DNA of 64,000 bases from Limosilactobacillus caccae (GTDB lineage Bacteria > Bacillota > Bacilli > Lactobacillales > Lactobacillaceae): positions 209,977 to 273,976 of the forward strand of contig NZ_FTOY01000008.1 in the NCBI RefSeq assembly GCF_900156885.1. Reading direction: 5' to 3'. The translations under genes were made by a program, and so were the position numbers. Positions 27,432-36,517 of the stretch are shown here, piece by piece. The notes beneath the pieces are model-generated. The model was not told the DNA's origin. It did no database searches and was given only the letters and a program-made list of their open reading frames with translations. Position 1 is the stretch's first letter. Each line of letters begins with the position of its first letter.

Positions 27432-28190
27432 ATGGAAAACAAATTATACGGGACGGTTTTGCTCAAAGCCAAGCAAATCCTCGACTATATTGCACGCACC
27501 AAGGACGGTGTGACCCTCAATGATTTGAGCAAGAATTTGGACATCTCAAAGCCAACCATCTATAAGATTTTAAAAACGCTAGAATTTTGTGGTTATGTCC
27601 GGGTTGTTTTTGTCGGCGAAGAAAAATTCTACCACCTAGGTACAATTTTTCTCCAGTATGCCCAGTCGGTTAACGACTCAATTAACATTGTTGAAATTGC
27701 TAATCCTTTCCTCAAGAAATTGCGGGATGAAACCGCAGAGACTGTTAACTTAGGGATTGAAGAAGATAACAGTATTGTTTTACTTTCAAAAATGGAAAGT
27801 ACACATAGTATTAAGTTGGTTTCTGTGGTTGGTGGGAAGATGCACATGTTCTCCTCATCAATGGGAAAGGCTATTTTAGCAACATATTCGCAAGAACAGC
27901 TAGACGAGTACTTAGCAACGGTTGAATTTCAAAAAATGACGGAAAATACCATTACTAATAAGAAGGACTTAGTTGCTGACCTAGAAAAGACACGGGCACA
28001 GGGATTTTCAATTGATAATGTGGAAAACCAACCTGGAGTATACTGCTTAGGTTTTACGTTAACCGCAAACGGAAAGGTGTACGGGGCTTTTAGTATTAGT
28101 ACTCCTGAATTTAGGATGAACGCGGAAAAACGGGATCAGTTTATTGCATTAGGCAAACAAATTCAACAGGAAATAGAACAGCACTTATAA
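27432..28190 (+). CDS. IclR-family transcriptional regulator
   Basis: This 252-residue regulator has a winged helix (GVTLNDLSKNLDISKPTIYKILKTLEFCGYVRV) and an IclR effector domain (GKAILATYSQEQLDEYL, ENQPGVYCLGFTLTANGKVYGAFSIS). IclR-family KdgR of enterobacteria controls the same pathway and binds GAAA-containing palindromes. The matching palindromes here, before kduI and kduD, make this the likely Kdu regulator (inference). The ATG follows TTAGGTG; an in-frame GTG at 27423 overlaps that site. Confidence 0.9.
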   Translation: MENKLYGTVLLKAKQILDYIARTKDGVTLNDLSKNLDISKPTIYKILKTLEFCGYVRVVFVGEEKFYHLGTIFLQYAQSVNDSINIVEIANPFLKKLRDETAETVNLGIEEDNSIVLLSKMESTHSIKLVSVVGGKMHMFSSSMGKAILATYSQEQLDEYLATVEFQKMTENTITNKKDLVADLEKTRAQGFSIDNVENQPGVYCLGFTLTANGKVYGAFSISTPEFRMNAEKRDQFIALGKQIQQEIEQHL

Positions 28191-28219
28191 AAAAAGCGGA
28201 GGGAAACCTGCGCTTTTTA
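28188..28219 (+). terminator. Terminator after the IclR gene
   Basis: AAAAAGCGGAGG at 28191-28202 pairs with CCTGCGCTTTTT at 28207-28218 around a GAAA loop. Confidence 0.88.
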
Positions 28220-28228
28220 TAATTACCG

Positions 28229-28242
28229 TGAAAACGATCACA
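28229..28242 (+). promoter_or_regulatory. Perfect cre site upstream of the GPH transporter operon
   Basis: TGAAAACGATCACA fits the cre consensus at every fixed position and lies about 130 bp upstream of the promoter. Confidence 0.75.
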
Positions 28243-28365
28243 ATAATAAATCAAGCCTTAAATGCTCTTAAATTGCGATAATATACACTTTAGGAATCAC
28301 ATATTCATATACGATGAGAATATTTTCAATATCATTTGTGAATATGTTATTTTTTTCACAAAAAT

Positions 28366-28396
28366 TGTTAACGTTTTCAGTGAAATGTGCTAATAT
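28366..28396 (+). promoter_or_regulatory. Promoter and operator of the GPH transporter-uxaC operon
   Basis: TGTTAACGTTTTCA (28366-28379) overlaps a -35 element (TTAACG), and 17 nt on lies TAATAT (28391-28396) with an extended TGn. A bound LacI-type repressor would cover the -35 region. A second half-similar site, TGTTCACGTGTGTT, lies at 28540-28553 near the start codon. Confidence 0.6.
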
Positions 28397-28402
28397 GGAA
28401 AC

Positions 28403-28573
28403 TGTTGAAGGGATCGCTTATGTACTAACCGTTCAATAGGCGCACTTCCTTAATAGTTGTTTTGTTTCTTTTGGTTTTTGTTTTTTATATTGTTTACATG
28501 CGGACAAGGGCAATTATATTTTATTTTTTTGCTAGTAATTGTTCACGTGTGTTTTTAAAGGAGGGCTTACCTT
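28403..28573 (+). other. Long untranslated leader of the GPH transporter gene
   Basis: About 170 nt with no gene separate the promoter from the start codon. A TTGAA/TTCAA hairpin lies at the 5' end, followed by a very T-rich, purine-poor stretch (28455-28530). No known riboswitch was recognised. Confidence 0.4.
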
Positions 28574-30046
28574 ATGAGTGATCATGATAGCGCTGCTACT
28601 GCTACGACGGCAGTGCAGAGTAACGAGGGTAAGAAAGTAGATAATTATAATAAGCAAATTCCTACTCACCAGAAAATTTTCTATGGATTCGGTGATTTCG
28701 GGAATGGGTTTATGTTTGACCTTGGTCAGGCCTATCTGACTAAGTTCTGGATTGATGCTGCCGGCATTGGGGCCGGGGCTGTTGCCGGGATTTTCGCCTT
28801 TACGAAGATCTTTGATGCATTCATGGATCCAATCGCTGGTTCTTATGTTGATGGACGGAAGAATATCGGGAAACGAGGAAAGTTCCGTCCGGTAATGATG
28901 ATTTCTGCTATTATTTTGGGGATTATGACCGTCATTACCTTTACCATGCCGATGGGCTTGACTACTACCCAGAAGATTATCTACGCTTATGCAGTTTACA
29001 TGATCTGGGGTGTTGTTTATTCATTTACTAATGACCCGTATGGATCGCTAGCGTCGGTTATGTCGCGGAACCCGCAAGACCGGAGTTTCATGGCGACGAC
29101 GCGGCAAGTTGGTTCTGTTGGTGCCCAGTTTATCGCTGGGGTTGCCTTTATTCCACTGATGGAATTAGTCGGCGGTGGAATGAGTAGCAAGGACCAACTT
29201 CATGGTTACTTCTTCGCTGCATCTGTCTTTGCAATTATTGGGATTGCGATGTTTGCCGTTTGTTACTTCGGGACAAAGGAAAACGTTAAGGTTCACCGTG
29301 ACCAAAATGCTAAGCGTGAAGGTTTTAAGGATTACATTAAAGTTATCTTCACCAATGGTCCTTTGGGTGCCTTGATTTTGATGACCTTGTTTACTATTTC
29401 TGCAATGAACACCAACAACCAAATGATGGTCTTCTATGCACAATACAACTTAGGTAACATTGGTCTTCAGCCAGTTATCAACGCTGTTATGATGGGTTGC
29501 TCAATTGTTGGTGTGTTCATGATTCCTACACTGACTAAGCACTTCGGCCAAAAGCGGACTGCAATGTGGTCATTTGTTGTCGGTGCAATTGCTAACATCT
29601 TGAACTTCTTCTTGCCAACTAACGTAATTACTTTTATCGTTTTAGTTACGATTGGTTACACCGCCTTAGCTATTCCAAATGGGATCACTTGGGCCATGGT
29701 TTCTAACGCCATCGATTATGGTGAATGGCACACGGGAATGCGGAAGGAAGGTATTACTTACGCCGCCTTCAACTTCTCACGGAAGATTGCGCAGTCAATC
29801 GCTGCCTTAGTCAGTGCCGGTGTTCTTGCCGTTACTGGTTACGTTGCTAACGCACAACAATCAGCTAAGACCCTTCAAGGGATAAAGGCTGCGATGACCC
29901 TTTACCCTGGTTTCTGCTTAATTATGGCCGCTATTATCATTGGTTTCTTATACAAGATCAGTGATGACAAGTTCAAGCAAATTGCTACTGACCTTGATAA
30001 TGGTAAGTGGGAACACGGTGTTATCGGTGACGAAGATGTTAAGTAA
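28574..30046 (+). CDS. GPH-family hexuronide/uronate:cation symporter
   Basis: This is a 490-residue, 12-helix carrier of the glycoside-pentoside-hexuronide family: KIFYGFGDFGNGFMFDLGQAYL at the N-terminus, FDAFMDPIAGSYVDGR, GKRGKFRPVM, and NDPYGSLASVMSRNPQDRSFMATTRQVGS. UidB/UxuP-type members import glucuronides or uronates. It is 27 bp upstream of uxaC and probably co-transcribed with it. The ribosome site is AAAGGAGGG. Confidence 0.9.
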   Translation: MSDHDSAATATTAVQSNEGKKVDNYNKQIPTHQKIFYGFGDFGNGFMFDLGQAYLTKFWIDAAGIGAGAVAGIFAFTKIFDAFMDPIAGSYVDGRKNIGKRGKFRPVMMISAIILGIMTVITFTMPMGLTTTQKIIYAYAVYMIWGVVYSFTNDPYGSLASVMSRNPQDRSFMATTRQVGSVGAQFIAGVAFIPLMELVGGGMSSKDQLHGYFFAASVFAIIGIAMFAVCYFGTKENVKVHRDQNAKREGFKDYIKVIFTNGPLGALILMTLFTISAMNTNNQMMVFYAQYNLGNIGLQPVINAVMMGCSIVGVFMIPTLTKHFGQKRTAMWSFVVGAIANILNFFLPTNVITFIVLVTIGYTALAIPNGITWAMVSNAIDYGEWHTGMRKEGITYAAFNFSRKIAQSIAALVSAGVLAVTGYVANAQQSAKTLQGIKAAMTLYPGFCLIMAAIIIGFLYKISDDKFKQIATDLDNGKWEHGVIGDEDVK

Positions 30047-30073
30047 TTTGAATCTTGCTTAGGAGGATTTATT

Positions 30074-31543
30074 ATGACTTTATTAGATAAGAACTTTTTG
30101 CTGACGAATGAATGGGCGAAGAAGTTATTCTTTGACTATGCTAAGGACATGCCAATCATTGACTTCCACTGTCACCTTAATCCAGAAGAAATTTATGAAA
30201 ACAAGAATTACGAAAATATCACGCGGGTATGGATTAACGAAGACCACTATGGTGACCACTACAAGTGGCGTTTAATGCGGGCTAATGGTGTTCCCGAAGA
30301 ATTAATCACTGGTGACGGTGACGATTATGAAAAGTTCCTTGCCTGGGCTGGTACGATTGAAAAGGCCGTTGGGAACCCGGTTTATGAATGGACACACCTT
30401 GAATTACGGCGTTTCTTTGGCATTGATGAACCGTTGACTCGCAAGAATGCGCCCGAAGTTTGGAAGAAGGCAAATGCCCTTTTACAAACTGAAGACTTCA
30501 AGCCACGCAACTTGATCAAGCTTTCTAACGTTAAGGCTGTCTGCACCACGGATGATCCTGCATCAGACCTTCATTACCACAAGCTATTAAAGAAGGAAGA
30601 AAAGGAAAACGGCTTCCGGACACTGCCTGCAATGCGGCCGGATAACTTAATTCAAATTAATAAGCCAACATTTGCAGAATACATTAAGCAATTAAGCGAC
30701 GTTTCTGGCGTTGAAATTAACTCCTTCCGTGATTTGATTAAGGCAATGGATCAACGTTTCCAATACTTCAATGACATGGGCGGTCGTCTTTCAGACCACT
30801 CTCTCTTGACTTACCACTTTGCTGAAGCCACTGATGATGAACTTGATGCGATCATGAAGAAGGCAGAAGCTAACGAGGAAGTTACCGGGATTGAATACGA
30901 CAAGTGGTTGACGATGTTCCTTGAAGAAATGATGAAGTTGAACACCAAGTACAACTGGACAATGCAGTTCCACATTAACTCTATTCGTGACCTTAACCAC
31001 CCAATGTTCAAGCAACTTGGTCAAGATACTGGTTACGATGCAATGGGGACTCAACCAGATATTGTGGCCCAAATGCAACAACTCTACTCTAAGATGCGGG
31101 ATACCAATGATATTCCAAAGACCATCTTCTACTCACTTAATCCAAATGACTGGATGCAGTTAGTAACCTTGATGGGTTGCTTCCTTGAAGGTGGCAAGCA
31201 ACGGATGCAATTAGGTGCTGCATGGTGGTTCAACGACACTGCCGAAGGGATGACTACCCAATTACGTGACTTTGCACAACAAAGTCTGCTGCCAAACTTT
31301 GTCGGAATGCTGACTGACTCACGGAGCTTCTTGTCATACCCACGTCACGAATACTTCCGGCGGGTACTTTGCAACTTCTTCGGTAACCTGGTTGAACAAG
31401 GACGGGCACCAGAAGACGAAGAATACCTTGGTAAGATTATTCAAGACATTGCTTACAACAATGCTTACGAATACTTCGGCTTCTTTGGTGATGCTAAGCC
31501 AGAAGAATTGTTTGAAAAGCATGACAATCCTTTCCAATACTAA
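30074..31543 (+). CDS. uxaC: Glucuronate isomerase UxaC
   Basis: This is a 489-residue amidohydrolase-fold isomerase. It has [34 protein letters not shown] near the N-terminus, [17 protein letters not shown], and the late [21 protein letters not shown] segment. It interconverts glucuronate with fructuronate and galacturonate with tagaturonate, so it feeds both later branches. A strong TAGGAGGA site precedes the ATG, and a terminator lies 16 bp after the stop. Confidence 0.96.
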   Translation: MTLLDKNFLLTNEWAKKLFFDYAKDMPIIDFHCHLNPEEIYENKNYENITRVWINEDHYGDHYKWRLMRANGVPEELITGDGDDYEKFLAWAGTIEKAVGNPVYEWTHLELRRFFGIDEPLTRKNAPEVWKKANALLQTEDFKPRNLIKLSNVKAVCTTDDPASDLHYHKLLKKEEKENGFRTLPAMRPDNLIQINKPTFAEYIKQLSDVSGVEINSFRDLIKAMDQRFQYFNDMGGRLSDHSLLTYHFAEATDDELDAIMKKAEANEEVTGIEYDKWLTMFLEEMMKLNTKYNWTMQFHINSIRDLNHPMFKQLGQDTGYDAMGTQPDIVAQMQQLYSKMRDTNDIPKTIFYSLNPNDWMQLVTLMGCFLEGGKQRMQLGAAWWFNDTAEGMTTQLRDFAQQSLLPNFVGMLTDSRSFLSYPRHEYFRRVLCNFFGNLVEQGRAPEDEEYLGKIIQDIAYNNAYEYFGFFGDAKPEELFEKHDNPFQY

Positions 31544-31558
31544 TTGAATAGGATCAGA

Positions 31559-31583
31559 GGTTGGGATTTCCCCAGCCTTTTTT
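31559..31583 (+). terminator. Intercistronic terminator between uxaC and the condensation-like gene
   Basis: GGTTGGG/CCCAGCC (31559-31565 with 31571-31577) is followed by TTTTTT. AAGGAGG and the next ATG come only 4 and 19 bases later, leaving no room for a promoter, so the next gene must depend on readthrough. Confidence 0.85.
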
Positions 31584-31602
31584 GTTAAGGAGGTGTTTAT
31601 TC

Positions 31603-32820
31603 ATGGTTGCATATCCGGGAGAACCATTAAATATTTTGCATACAATTGGCCTAAAGGAACTCTATCCAATTATCCGCGTGCACTTTTGTGTAGCGGGGAG
31701 CTTTGACGAAGCCCGCTTTGAAGACGCACTAATGAAATGCGCGCAGGTAGCGCCAGAAATATTCTGTAAGTACGTTCTTGCAGATAATTCATTTGTCCCG
31801 GTTGTCGATGACTTAGAAGGGGTTGTCTATCAAAATCTCGATCCTGACATTGATATCTCGCGGTGGGACCTTTTTATGGATCCGCAGATTCGCGTTTATC
31901 TCAATCACCATGGTGAGGAGGCTGACGTCACAATCTTTCTCAGCCACATCTTGACTGACGGGGCCGGGGCTAAGCAGCTATTGCAGCTCTTAGCAACTGC
32001 TTACAATACTAGAACGGTAGAAGGAATAGTAAACCACCAGGACATTGATTGGTTGCGGAAGTTGCTAGCCGAACACCAGGTAGAAGTTAAAAAGGAAACT
32101 GACCATCCAGCCAAGCCATTAACGATGCCGAAGTTAACTAGCAATAAGGAACAGCAGACGAGGAGAACACACCGGCTTACCTTAAGCAAGAAACTTACCG
32201 CCCAGTTAATTAAGACCAGTCATAAGACAGGCGTTACCATCAATGACCTCTTAATGGCAGCGTATGGGCAGGCTGTCCAGCGTTTTTCTGCGACTGACCA
32301 AATTTCTCTTGCCTGTCCGACGGATATGCGGAAGTTTATCCCTGGACCCGAGGAGTTACGGGTGGCGAACCATACCTCGCGTTATAACATTAGCGTTTAT
32401 TCTGACGTGCAACAGCCGTTTGCCCAAGCTGTGCGCGCTGTCCATGATGCGATGGTCGCTAATAAGCAGAGCTTTCAGTGCCTCGCGTCAGTTAAGACCC
32501 TGGTTGACAACTACGATCGCTATTCGCTCGCAAAGTTGCAACAGATTTGCGAAGACAATTACCATGTGCGGACGATTTCGTATACTAATTTTGGGATTGT
32601 TGATTTTGCTTTTGCTGGTTGTCAAATCAGCGACTTTGACATGCTTGGTAGTTATCGGCGGGCACCGATGTTCCAGGTTGCGGTTAGCACCTATGAAGCA
32701 CAACTTATCTTTGCTTTCGCGATGATTGGGACCGCGGAAGAAGAACGTGTCGGCAACGTGGTAATGCTAACAATGAAAGATTTACTGGAAAAATATGTTC
32801 TTGAATTTAGTGAAAACTAG
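31603..32820 (+). CDS. Condensation/acyltransferase-fold protein of unknown substrate
   Basis: This is a 405-residue protein of the chloramphenicol-acetyltransferase/condensation superfamily. The motif SHILTDGAG (His115, Asp119, Gly120) matches HHxxxDG with Ser for the first His, and LACPTDMRKFIPGPEELRVANHTSRYNIS fits the second half. Such enzymes move acyl groups to hydroxyls or amines. Nothing in uronate breakdown needs this, so its role is unknown; deacylation or acetylation of uronosides is one idea. The ATG at 31603 follows AAGGAGGTG, overruling longer frames. Confidence 0.75.
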   Translation: MVAYPGEPLNILHTIGLKELYPIIRVHFCVAGSFDEARFEDALMKCAQVAPEIFCKYVLADNSFVPVVDDLEGVVYQNLDPDIDISRWDLFMDPQIRVYLNHHGEEADVTIFLSHILTDGAGAKQLLQLLATAYNTRTVEGIVNHQDIDWLRKLLAEHQVEVKKETDHPAKPLTMPKLTSNKEQQTRRTHRLTLSKKLTAQLIKTSHKTGVTINDLLMAAYGQAVQRFSATDQISLACPTDMRKFIPGPEELRVANHTSRYNISVYSDVQQPFAQAVRAVHDAMVANKQSFQCLASVKTLVDNYDRYSLAKLQQICEDNYHVRTISYTNFGIVDFAFAGCQISDFDMLGSYRRAPMFQVAVSTYEAQLIFAFAMIGTAEEERVGNVVMLTMKDLLEKYVLEFSEN

Positions 32821-32822
32821 TT

Positions 32823-32850
32823 TTGTTAACGTTCACAAAACTGTTATAAT
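32823..32850 (+). promoter_or_regulatory. kdgK promoter with TGTT-ACGT operator
   Basis: TTGTTA (32823-32828), a 16-nt spacer and TATAAT (32845-32850). The operator TGTTAACGTTCACA (32824-32837) covers the -35 element. Confidence 0.7.
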
Positions 32851-32882
32851 GATGGAAAAGAATAGAAGAGGAGTTTTTAACC

Positions 32883-33908
32883 ATGAAAAAAATTGTTACC
32901 TTTGGTGAGATGATGATGCGACTCAACCCGACAAATATGAAGCGGGTACTCCAAGCGGACCAATTTGATGTTAACTATGGTGGCTCGGAAGCAAACGTTG
33001 CGGTTTCTCTAAGCTTATTCGGTGATAACGCGGCTTACGTTACTAAGCTGCCAAAGAACATCCTGGGTCAAGCAGCTGCTAACAAGTTACGTGAGTTTGG
33101 GGTCGATACTTCACTGATCCAATACGGTGGTCCACGTCTGGGGATGTACGTGTTTGAAAAGGGTCACAGTATTCGCTCAACTAATGTCACTTACGACCGG
33201 GCAGGTAGTTCATTTGCAATTTCTACGGCTGCTGAATATGATTGGGCTAAGTTATTAGCTGGCGCTGATTACTTCTACTTCAGTGGTGTTACGCCAGCCT
33301 TGTCAGCAGAATTGCGGCAGGCGGTGCTGAGTGCTTGTGAGTATTGCCAGGAAAACGATATTAAGGTTGTTTGTGACCTTAACTTCCGTGGCAAACTGTG
33401 GACACCAGCGGAAGCTCAAGAATTTATGAAGAAGGCCATGCCGTACGTGACGATTTGCTTAGCAAACGATGAAGACTTTGAACAGTCACTAGGGATTCAT
33501 GCATTTGATGGTGATATGACCCACGGGATTGAGCAAAAGGCAATGTTTGAAAAGGGAATGCAAGAAATTACCAAGCAGTACCCGAACGTAAAAGTAGTTG
33601 CTAGTGTATTACGGAATATTCAGTCCGTTGATAAGTCAACGTGGATGGGACTAGTATTTAAAGATGGCAAGTTTACTGAAAGTCCTGCTTACGATGTCGA
33701 CGTCCTTGAAGGTGTTGCCGGCGGGGATGCCTTTGGTGGCGGTCTGATGCACGGGATTCTTAACGACTTTGATGACCAAGAGTTGATTGATTACGCAATC
33801 GCAGCTAGTGTCCTTAAGCTAACTGTTCTTGGTGACTTGAACATTACAACCGAAGCAGACGTCCGGAGCGTAATGGAAGGCGGCGCTGGTGTGCGCGTCT
33901 CACGTTAA
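32883..33908 (+). CDS. kdgK: 2-keto-3-deoxygluconate kinase KdgK
   Basis: This 341-residue PfkB-family kinase has GEMMMRLNP and YGGSEANVAVSLSLFG at the N-terminus and VAGGDAFGGGLMHGI, the anion hole with catalytic Asp, near the C-terminus. It phosphorylates KDG to KDPG, the point where all three uronate branches meet, before KdgA. It is a single-gene unit with its own operator-bearing promoter and terminator. Confidence 0.93.
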   Translation: MKKIVTFGEMMMRLNPTNMKRVLQADQFDVNYGGSEANVAVSLSLFGDNAAYVTKLPKNILGQAAANKLREFGVDTSLIQYGGPRLGMYVFEKGHSIRSTNVTYDRAGSSFAISTAAEYDWAKLLAGADYFYFSGVTPALSAELRQAVLSACEYCQENDIKVVCDLNFRGKLWTPAEAQEFMKKAMPYVTICLANDEDFEQSLGIHAFDGDMTHGIEQKAMFEKGMQEITKQYPNVKVVASVLRNIQSVDKSTWMGLVFKDGKFTESPAYDVDVLEGVAGGDAFGGGLMHGILNDFDDQELIDYAIAASVLKLTVLGDLNITTEADVRSVMEGGAGVRVSR

Positions 33909-33922
33909 AGTATTTTAATAGG

Positions 33923-33967
33923 ATAGCTAAGATGCATGAATTAAGTGCGTCCTAGCTATTTTTTTGT
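33923..33967 (+). terminator. Terminator of kdgK
   Basis: ATAGCTA/TAGCTAT outer stem (33923-33929 with 33953-33959), an inner GATGCA/TGCGTC stem, and a run of T. Confidence 0.8.
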
Positions 33968-34002
33968 GGACAAAATTTAAAGTTTAATTTTGCACAAACT
34001 TG

Positions 34003-34071
34003 TCGAAAGCGCTTGCTTATTTTTCAGTCTATGTTATTATAATAATGAAATAAGAAATATGATTTCTTATT
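34003..34071 (+). promoter_or_regulatory. kduD promoter: cre-like site and 23-bp IclR-type palindrome
   Basis: A cre with one mismatch (TCGAAAGCGCTTGCT, 34003-34017) overlaps the -35 region. TATAAT lies at 34038-34043. Immediately downstream is a perfect inverted repeat with 10-bp arms AATAAGAAAT and ATTTCTTATT around ATG (34049-34071), positioned to block elongation or initiation. Confidence 0.72.
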
Positions 34072-34132
34072 AGGAAATAGCAATAAGGATCCAAATGTTG
34101 CAATGCAATTATAAAGAAGAAGGTATATTATT

Positions 34133-34948
34133 ATGGCTCAATCACAAGAAGAAATTAAACAAAATGAAGCAGCACTCGATAAGTTCAAGATGTCATTCTT
34201 TGACCTAAGTGGCAAAGTTGCCATTATTACGGGTGGTAATACAGGATTAGGACAAGGTTATGCTGTTGCTTTGGCAGAAGCTGGAGCAGACATCTTTATC
34301 GCTACTCACGGGACTCAAGGCTGGGATGCAACTCGTGAAATGATCGAAAAGCGTGGCCGCAAAGTTGAATTTATGGAAATCGACTTAACTGAAGATGGCG
34401 CTGCTGATAAGGTCATTAATGAAGCACTTGCTAAGTTTGGTCACATTGATATTTTGATCAATAATGCAGGAATGATTAAGCGTAACCCAATCCTTGAATC
34501 AAAAGATGAAGACTGGAAGAACGTTATCAACATTAACTTGAACGCGGTTTACCACTTATCAATGGCAGCTGCAAAGGTCTTTGCAGAACAAAAGCATGGG
34601 AAGATCATCAACATTGGTTCAATGCTTTCATTCCAAGGTGGTAAGTTTATCCCTTCATACACCGCATCTAAGCACGGGGTTGCTGGTTTAACAAAGGCAT
34701 TTGCTAGTGAGATGGGGGCATACAATGTCCAAGTTAATGCCATTGCTCCTGGTTACATTAAGACTGCTAATACCGCCCCAATTCGTGCAGACAAGGCTCG
34801 TAACCAAGAAATCTTGAGTCGGATTCCTGCTGGTCACTGGGCAGAACCACACGAATTAATGGGTGCAGCGGTCTTCTTGGCTAGTGATGCTGCTAACTAC
34901 GTTAATGGGACAATCATGCCAGTTGACGGTGGTTACTTAGTACGGTAA
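34133..34948 (+). CDS. kduD: 2-dehydro-3-deoxy-D-gluconate 5-dehydrogenase KduD
   Basis: This 271-residue short-chain dehydrogenase has the nucleotide motif TGGNTGLGQGYAVALAEAGAD, NNAG, a catalytic Ser in NIGSMLSFQGG and YTASKHG, and the C-terminal VNGTIMPVDGGYLVR. It reduces 2,5-diketo-3-deoxygluconate from KduI to KDG. It is followed by an orphan PTS IIC gene after a terminator. Confidence 0.93.
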   Translation: MAQSQEEIKQNEAALDKFKMSFFDLSGKVAIITGGNTGLGQGYAVALAEAGADIFIATHGTQGWDATREMIEKRGRKVEFMEIDLTEDGAADKVINEALAKFGHIDILINNAGMIKRNPILESKDEDWKNVININLNAVYHLSMAAAKVFAEQKHGKIINIGSMLSFQGGKFIPSYTASKHGVAGLTKAFASEMGAYNVQVNAIAPGYIKTANTAPIRADKARNQEILSRIPAGHWAEPHELMGAAVFLASDAANYVNGTIMPVDGGYLVR

Positions 34949-34965
34949 TTAATTAGTGTTGCTTT

Positions 34966-35014
34966 GAGGCTCGATAAAAGCAGGAGAGAAGACTTTTAGT
35001 CGAGCTTCTTTTCT
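34966..35014 (+). terminator. Terminator between kduD and the PTS IIC gene
   Basis: GAGGCTCGA (34966-34974) pairs with TCGAGCTTC (35000-35008), with an inner AAAAG/CTTTT, followed by TTTTC. The next start codon is 40 bp on. Confidence 0.75.
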
Positions 35015-35054
35015 TTGGCAACTTTGTGAAAGATATCATAAAGGGTGAATAAAA

Positions 35055-36404
35055 ATGGGAGTCATTAATTACATTATGTCTCTTGGTGCCAGCGTTATGA
35101 TGCCAATTATTTTCTTAATTTTTGGGATCTGTCTTGGCATGGGAGTCGGTAAATCATTAAAATCAGGTTTGTCTGTCGGGGTAGGTTTTGTTGGTCTAAA
35201 TGTTATTACCCAGCTGTTATCTGATAACATCGGTCCAGCAGTTAACTCAATGGTAAAGATTTACGGGTTAAATCTTCATTCATTAGATATCGGTTGGCCA
35301 GCTGCTTCAGCTGTTGCCTTTGGGACGCAAGTCGGCGCGATCATTATTCCATTAGGACTGTTGATTAACGTTATTATGTTGTTGACCCAGACGACAAAAA
35401 CACTGGATGTCGACCTTTGGAACTACTGGCACTTTGCTTTTATTGGGTCTATCGTTTCAATTGCAACCCACAGTTTCGTTTTAGGGTTGATTGCTTCAAT
35501 CGTAACGATTGCTGTTACCTTGGTTGGTGCTGACCGTTCACAAAAGCGACTTCAAAGTTTTTACGGGAAAGACTTAGAAGGGATTTCAATTCCACAGGCA
35601 TTCTGTGTTAGTTTTATTCCGTTTGCAATTGTTGTTAACTGGATCTGTGAAAAGATTCCGGGATTAAACAAGGTTGACTTTGATGCAGAAAAGATGTCGA
35701 AAAAGTTCGGGATTCTTGGTGACCCAATGTTCTTAGGGGTTATTGTTGGTGTGATCATTGGTTTCTTAGCTCACTATTCAGTTGCAAAAGTTTTGCAATT
35801 AGGGGTTATCTTAAGTGCCGTAATGGTTCTTATTCCACGGATTACTAAACTTTTCATCGAAGGGTTAGCGCCAATTTCCCAACGTGCACAAGAAATTATT
35901 TCTAAGCATACCAAAGGGAAGTCATTCAATATTGGGATGACACCAGCGTTAGTTATTGGACACCCAACTACTTTGTTCTGCTCATTGCTGTTGATCCCAA
36001 TCATTTTGTTCTTAGCTGTTATCATTCCAGGAAACCAATTCTTACCATTGGCAAGTTTGTCTGGATTAATTTACATCTTCCCACTGGTATTACCTTACAC
36101 AAAGGGGAATGTTTTACGGACATTTTTAACTGGTTTGGTAAGTATGATCTTCGGTGTATTATCAGCAACGATGTTAGCGGGCATCTTTACCACTGCCGTT
36201 AAGATTGTTCACAAGTCATTTATTCCTGCTGGTACTAGTTCCGTTGCAAGTATTGACTTTGCGGCTAGTCCATTAGCATGGGTAGTATACGAATTAACTG
36301 CTAATGCTACGGTAATCGGGGTTGTTGTCATTGTCGTATTAACATTAGGTTTAATGCTCTGGAACCGGAAGCACATCGTTAGTGAATCAAAGAATGCAAA
36401 ATAA
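35055..36404 (+). CDS. Orphan galactitol-family PTS IIC protein
   Basis: This is a 449-residue protein with about 10 membrane segments. Its sequence style (MGVINYIMSLGASVMMPIIF, DIGWPAASAVAFGTQVGAIIIP, the HPTTLFCSLLLIPI loop, PLVLPYTKGNVLRTF) matches GatC/SgcC-type IIC subunits. No IIA or IIB gene is nearby. It may use subunits encoded elsewhere or transport without phosphorylation. Its place between kduD and kdgA suggests a uronate or unsaturated uronide substrate (inference). Confidence 0.85.
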   Translation: MGVINYIMSLGASVMMPIIFLIFGICLGMGVGKSLKSGLSVGVGFVGLNVITQLLSDNIGPAVNSMVKIYGLNLHSLDIGWPAASAVAFGTQVGAIIIPLGLLINVIMLLTQTTKTLDVDLWNYWHFAFIGSIVSIATHSFVLGLIASIVTIAVTLVGADRSQKRLQSFYGKDLEGISIPQAFCVSFIPFAIVVNWICEKIPGLNKVDFDAEKMSKKFGILGDPMFLGVIVGVIIGFLAHYSVAKVLQLGVILSAVMVLIPRITKLFIEGLAPISQRAQEIISKHTKGKSFNIGMTPALVIGHPTTLFCSLLLIPIILFLAVIIPGNQFLPLASLSGLIYIFPLVLPYTKGNVLRTFLTGLVSMIFGVLSATMLAGIFTTAVKIVHKSFIPAGTSSVASIDFAASPLAWVVYELTANATVIGVVVIVVLTLGLMLWNRKHIVSESKNAK

Positions 36405-36445
36405 GCTAGAACGGTTAGTAATCTAGGCAACTATTTAGATAATTA

Positions 36446-36481
36446 TTGATATTTCTTGGTTAGAAGATTAATATATCAATT
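36446..36481 (+). promoter_or_regulatory. GntR-type half-sites before kdgA copy 1
   Basis: TTGATAT (36446-36452) and TTAATATATCAA (36468-36479) equal the outer parts of the 20-bp palindrome at 37998-38017. Confidence 0.5.
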
Positions 36482-36517
36482 GCAAGGCAAATTAAGTTTG
36501 AAAAGAGGAAATATTTG

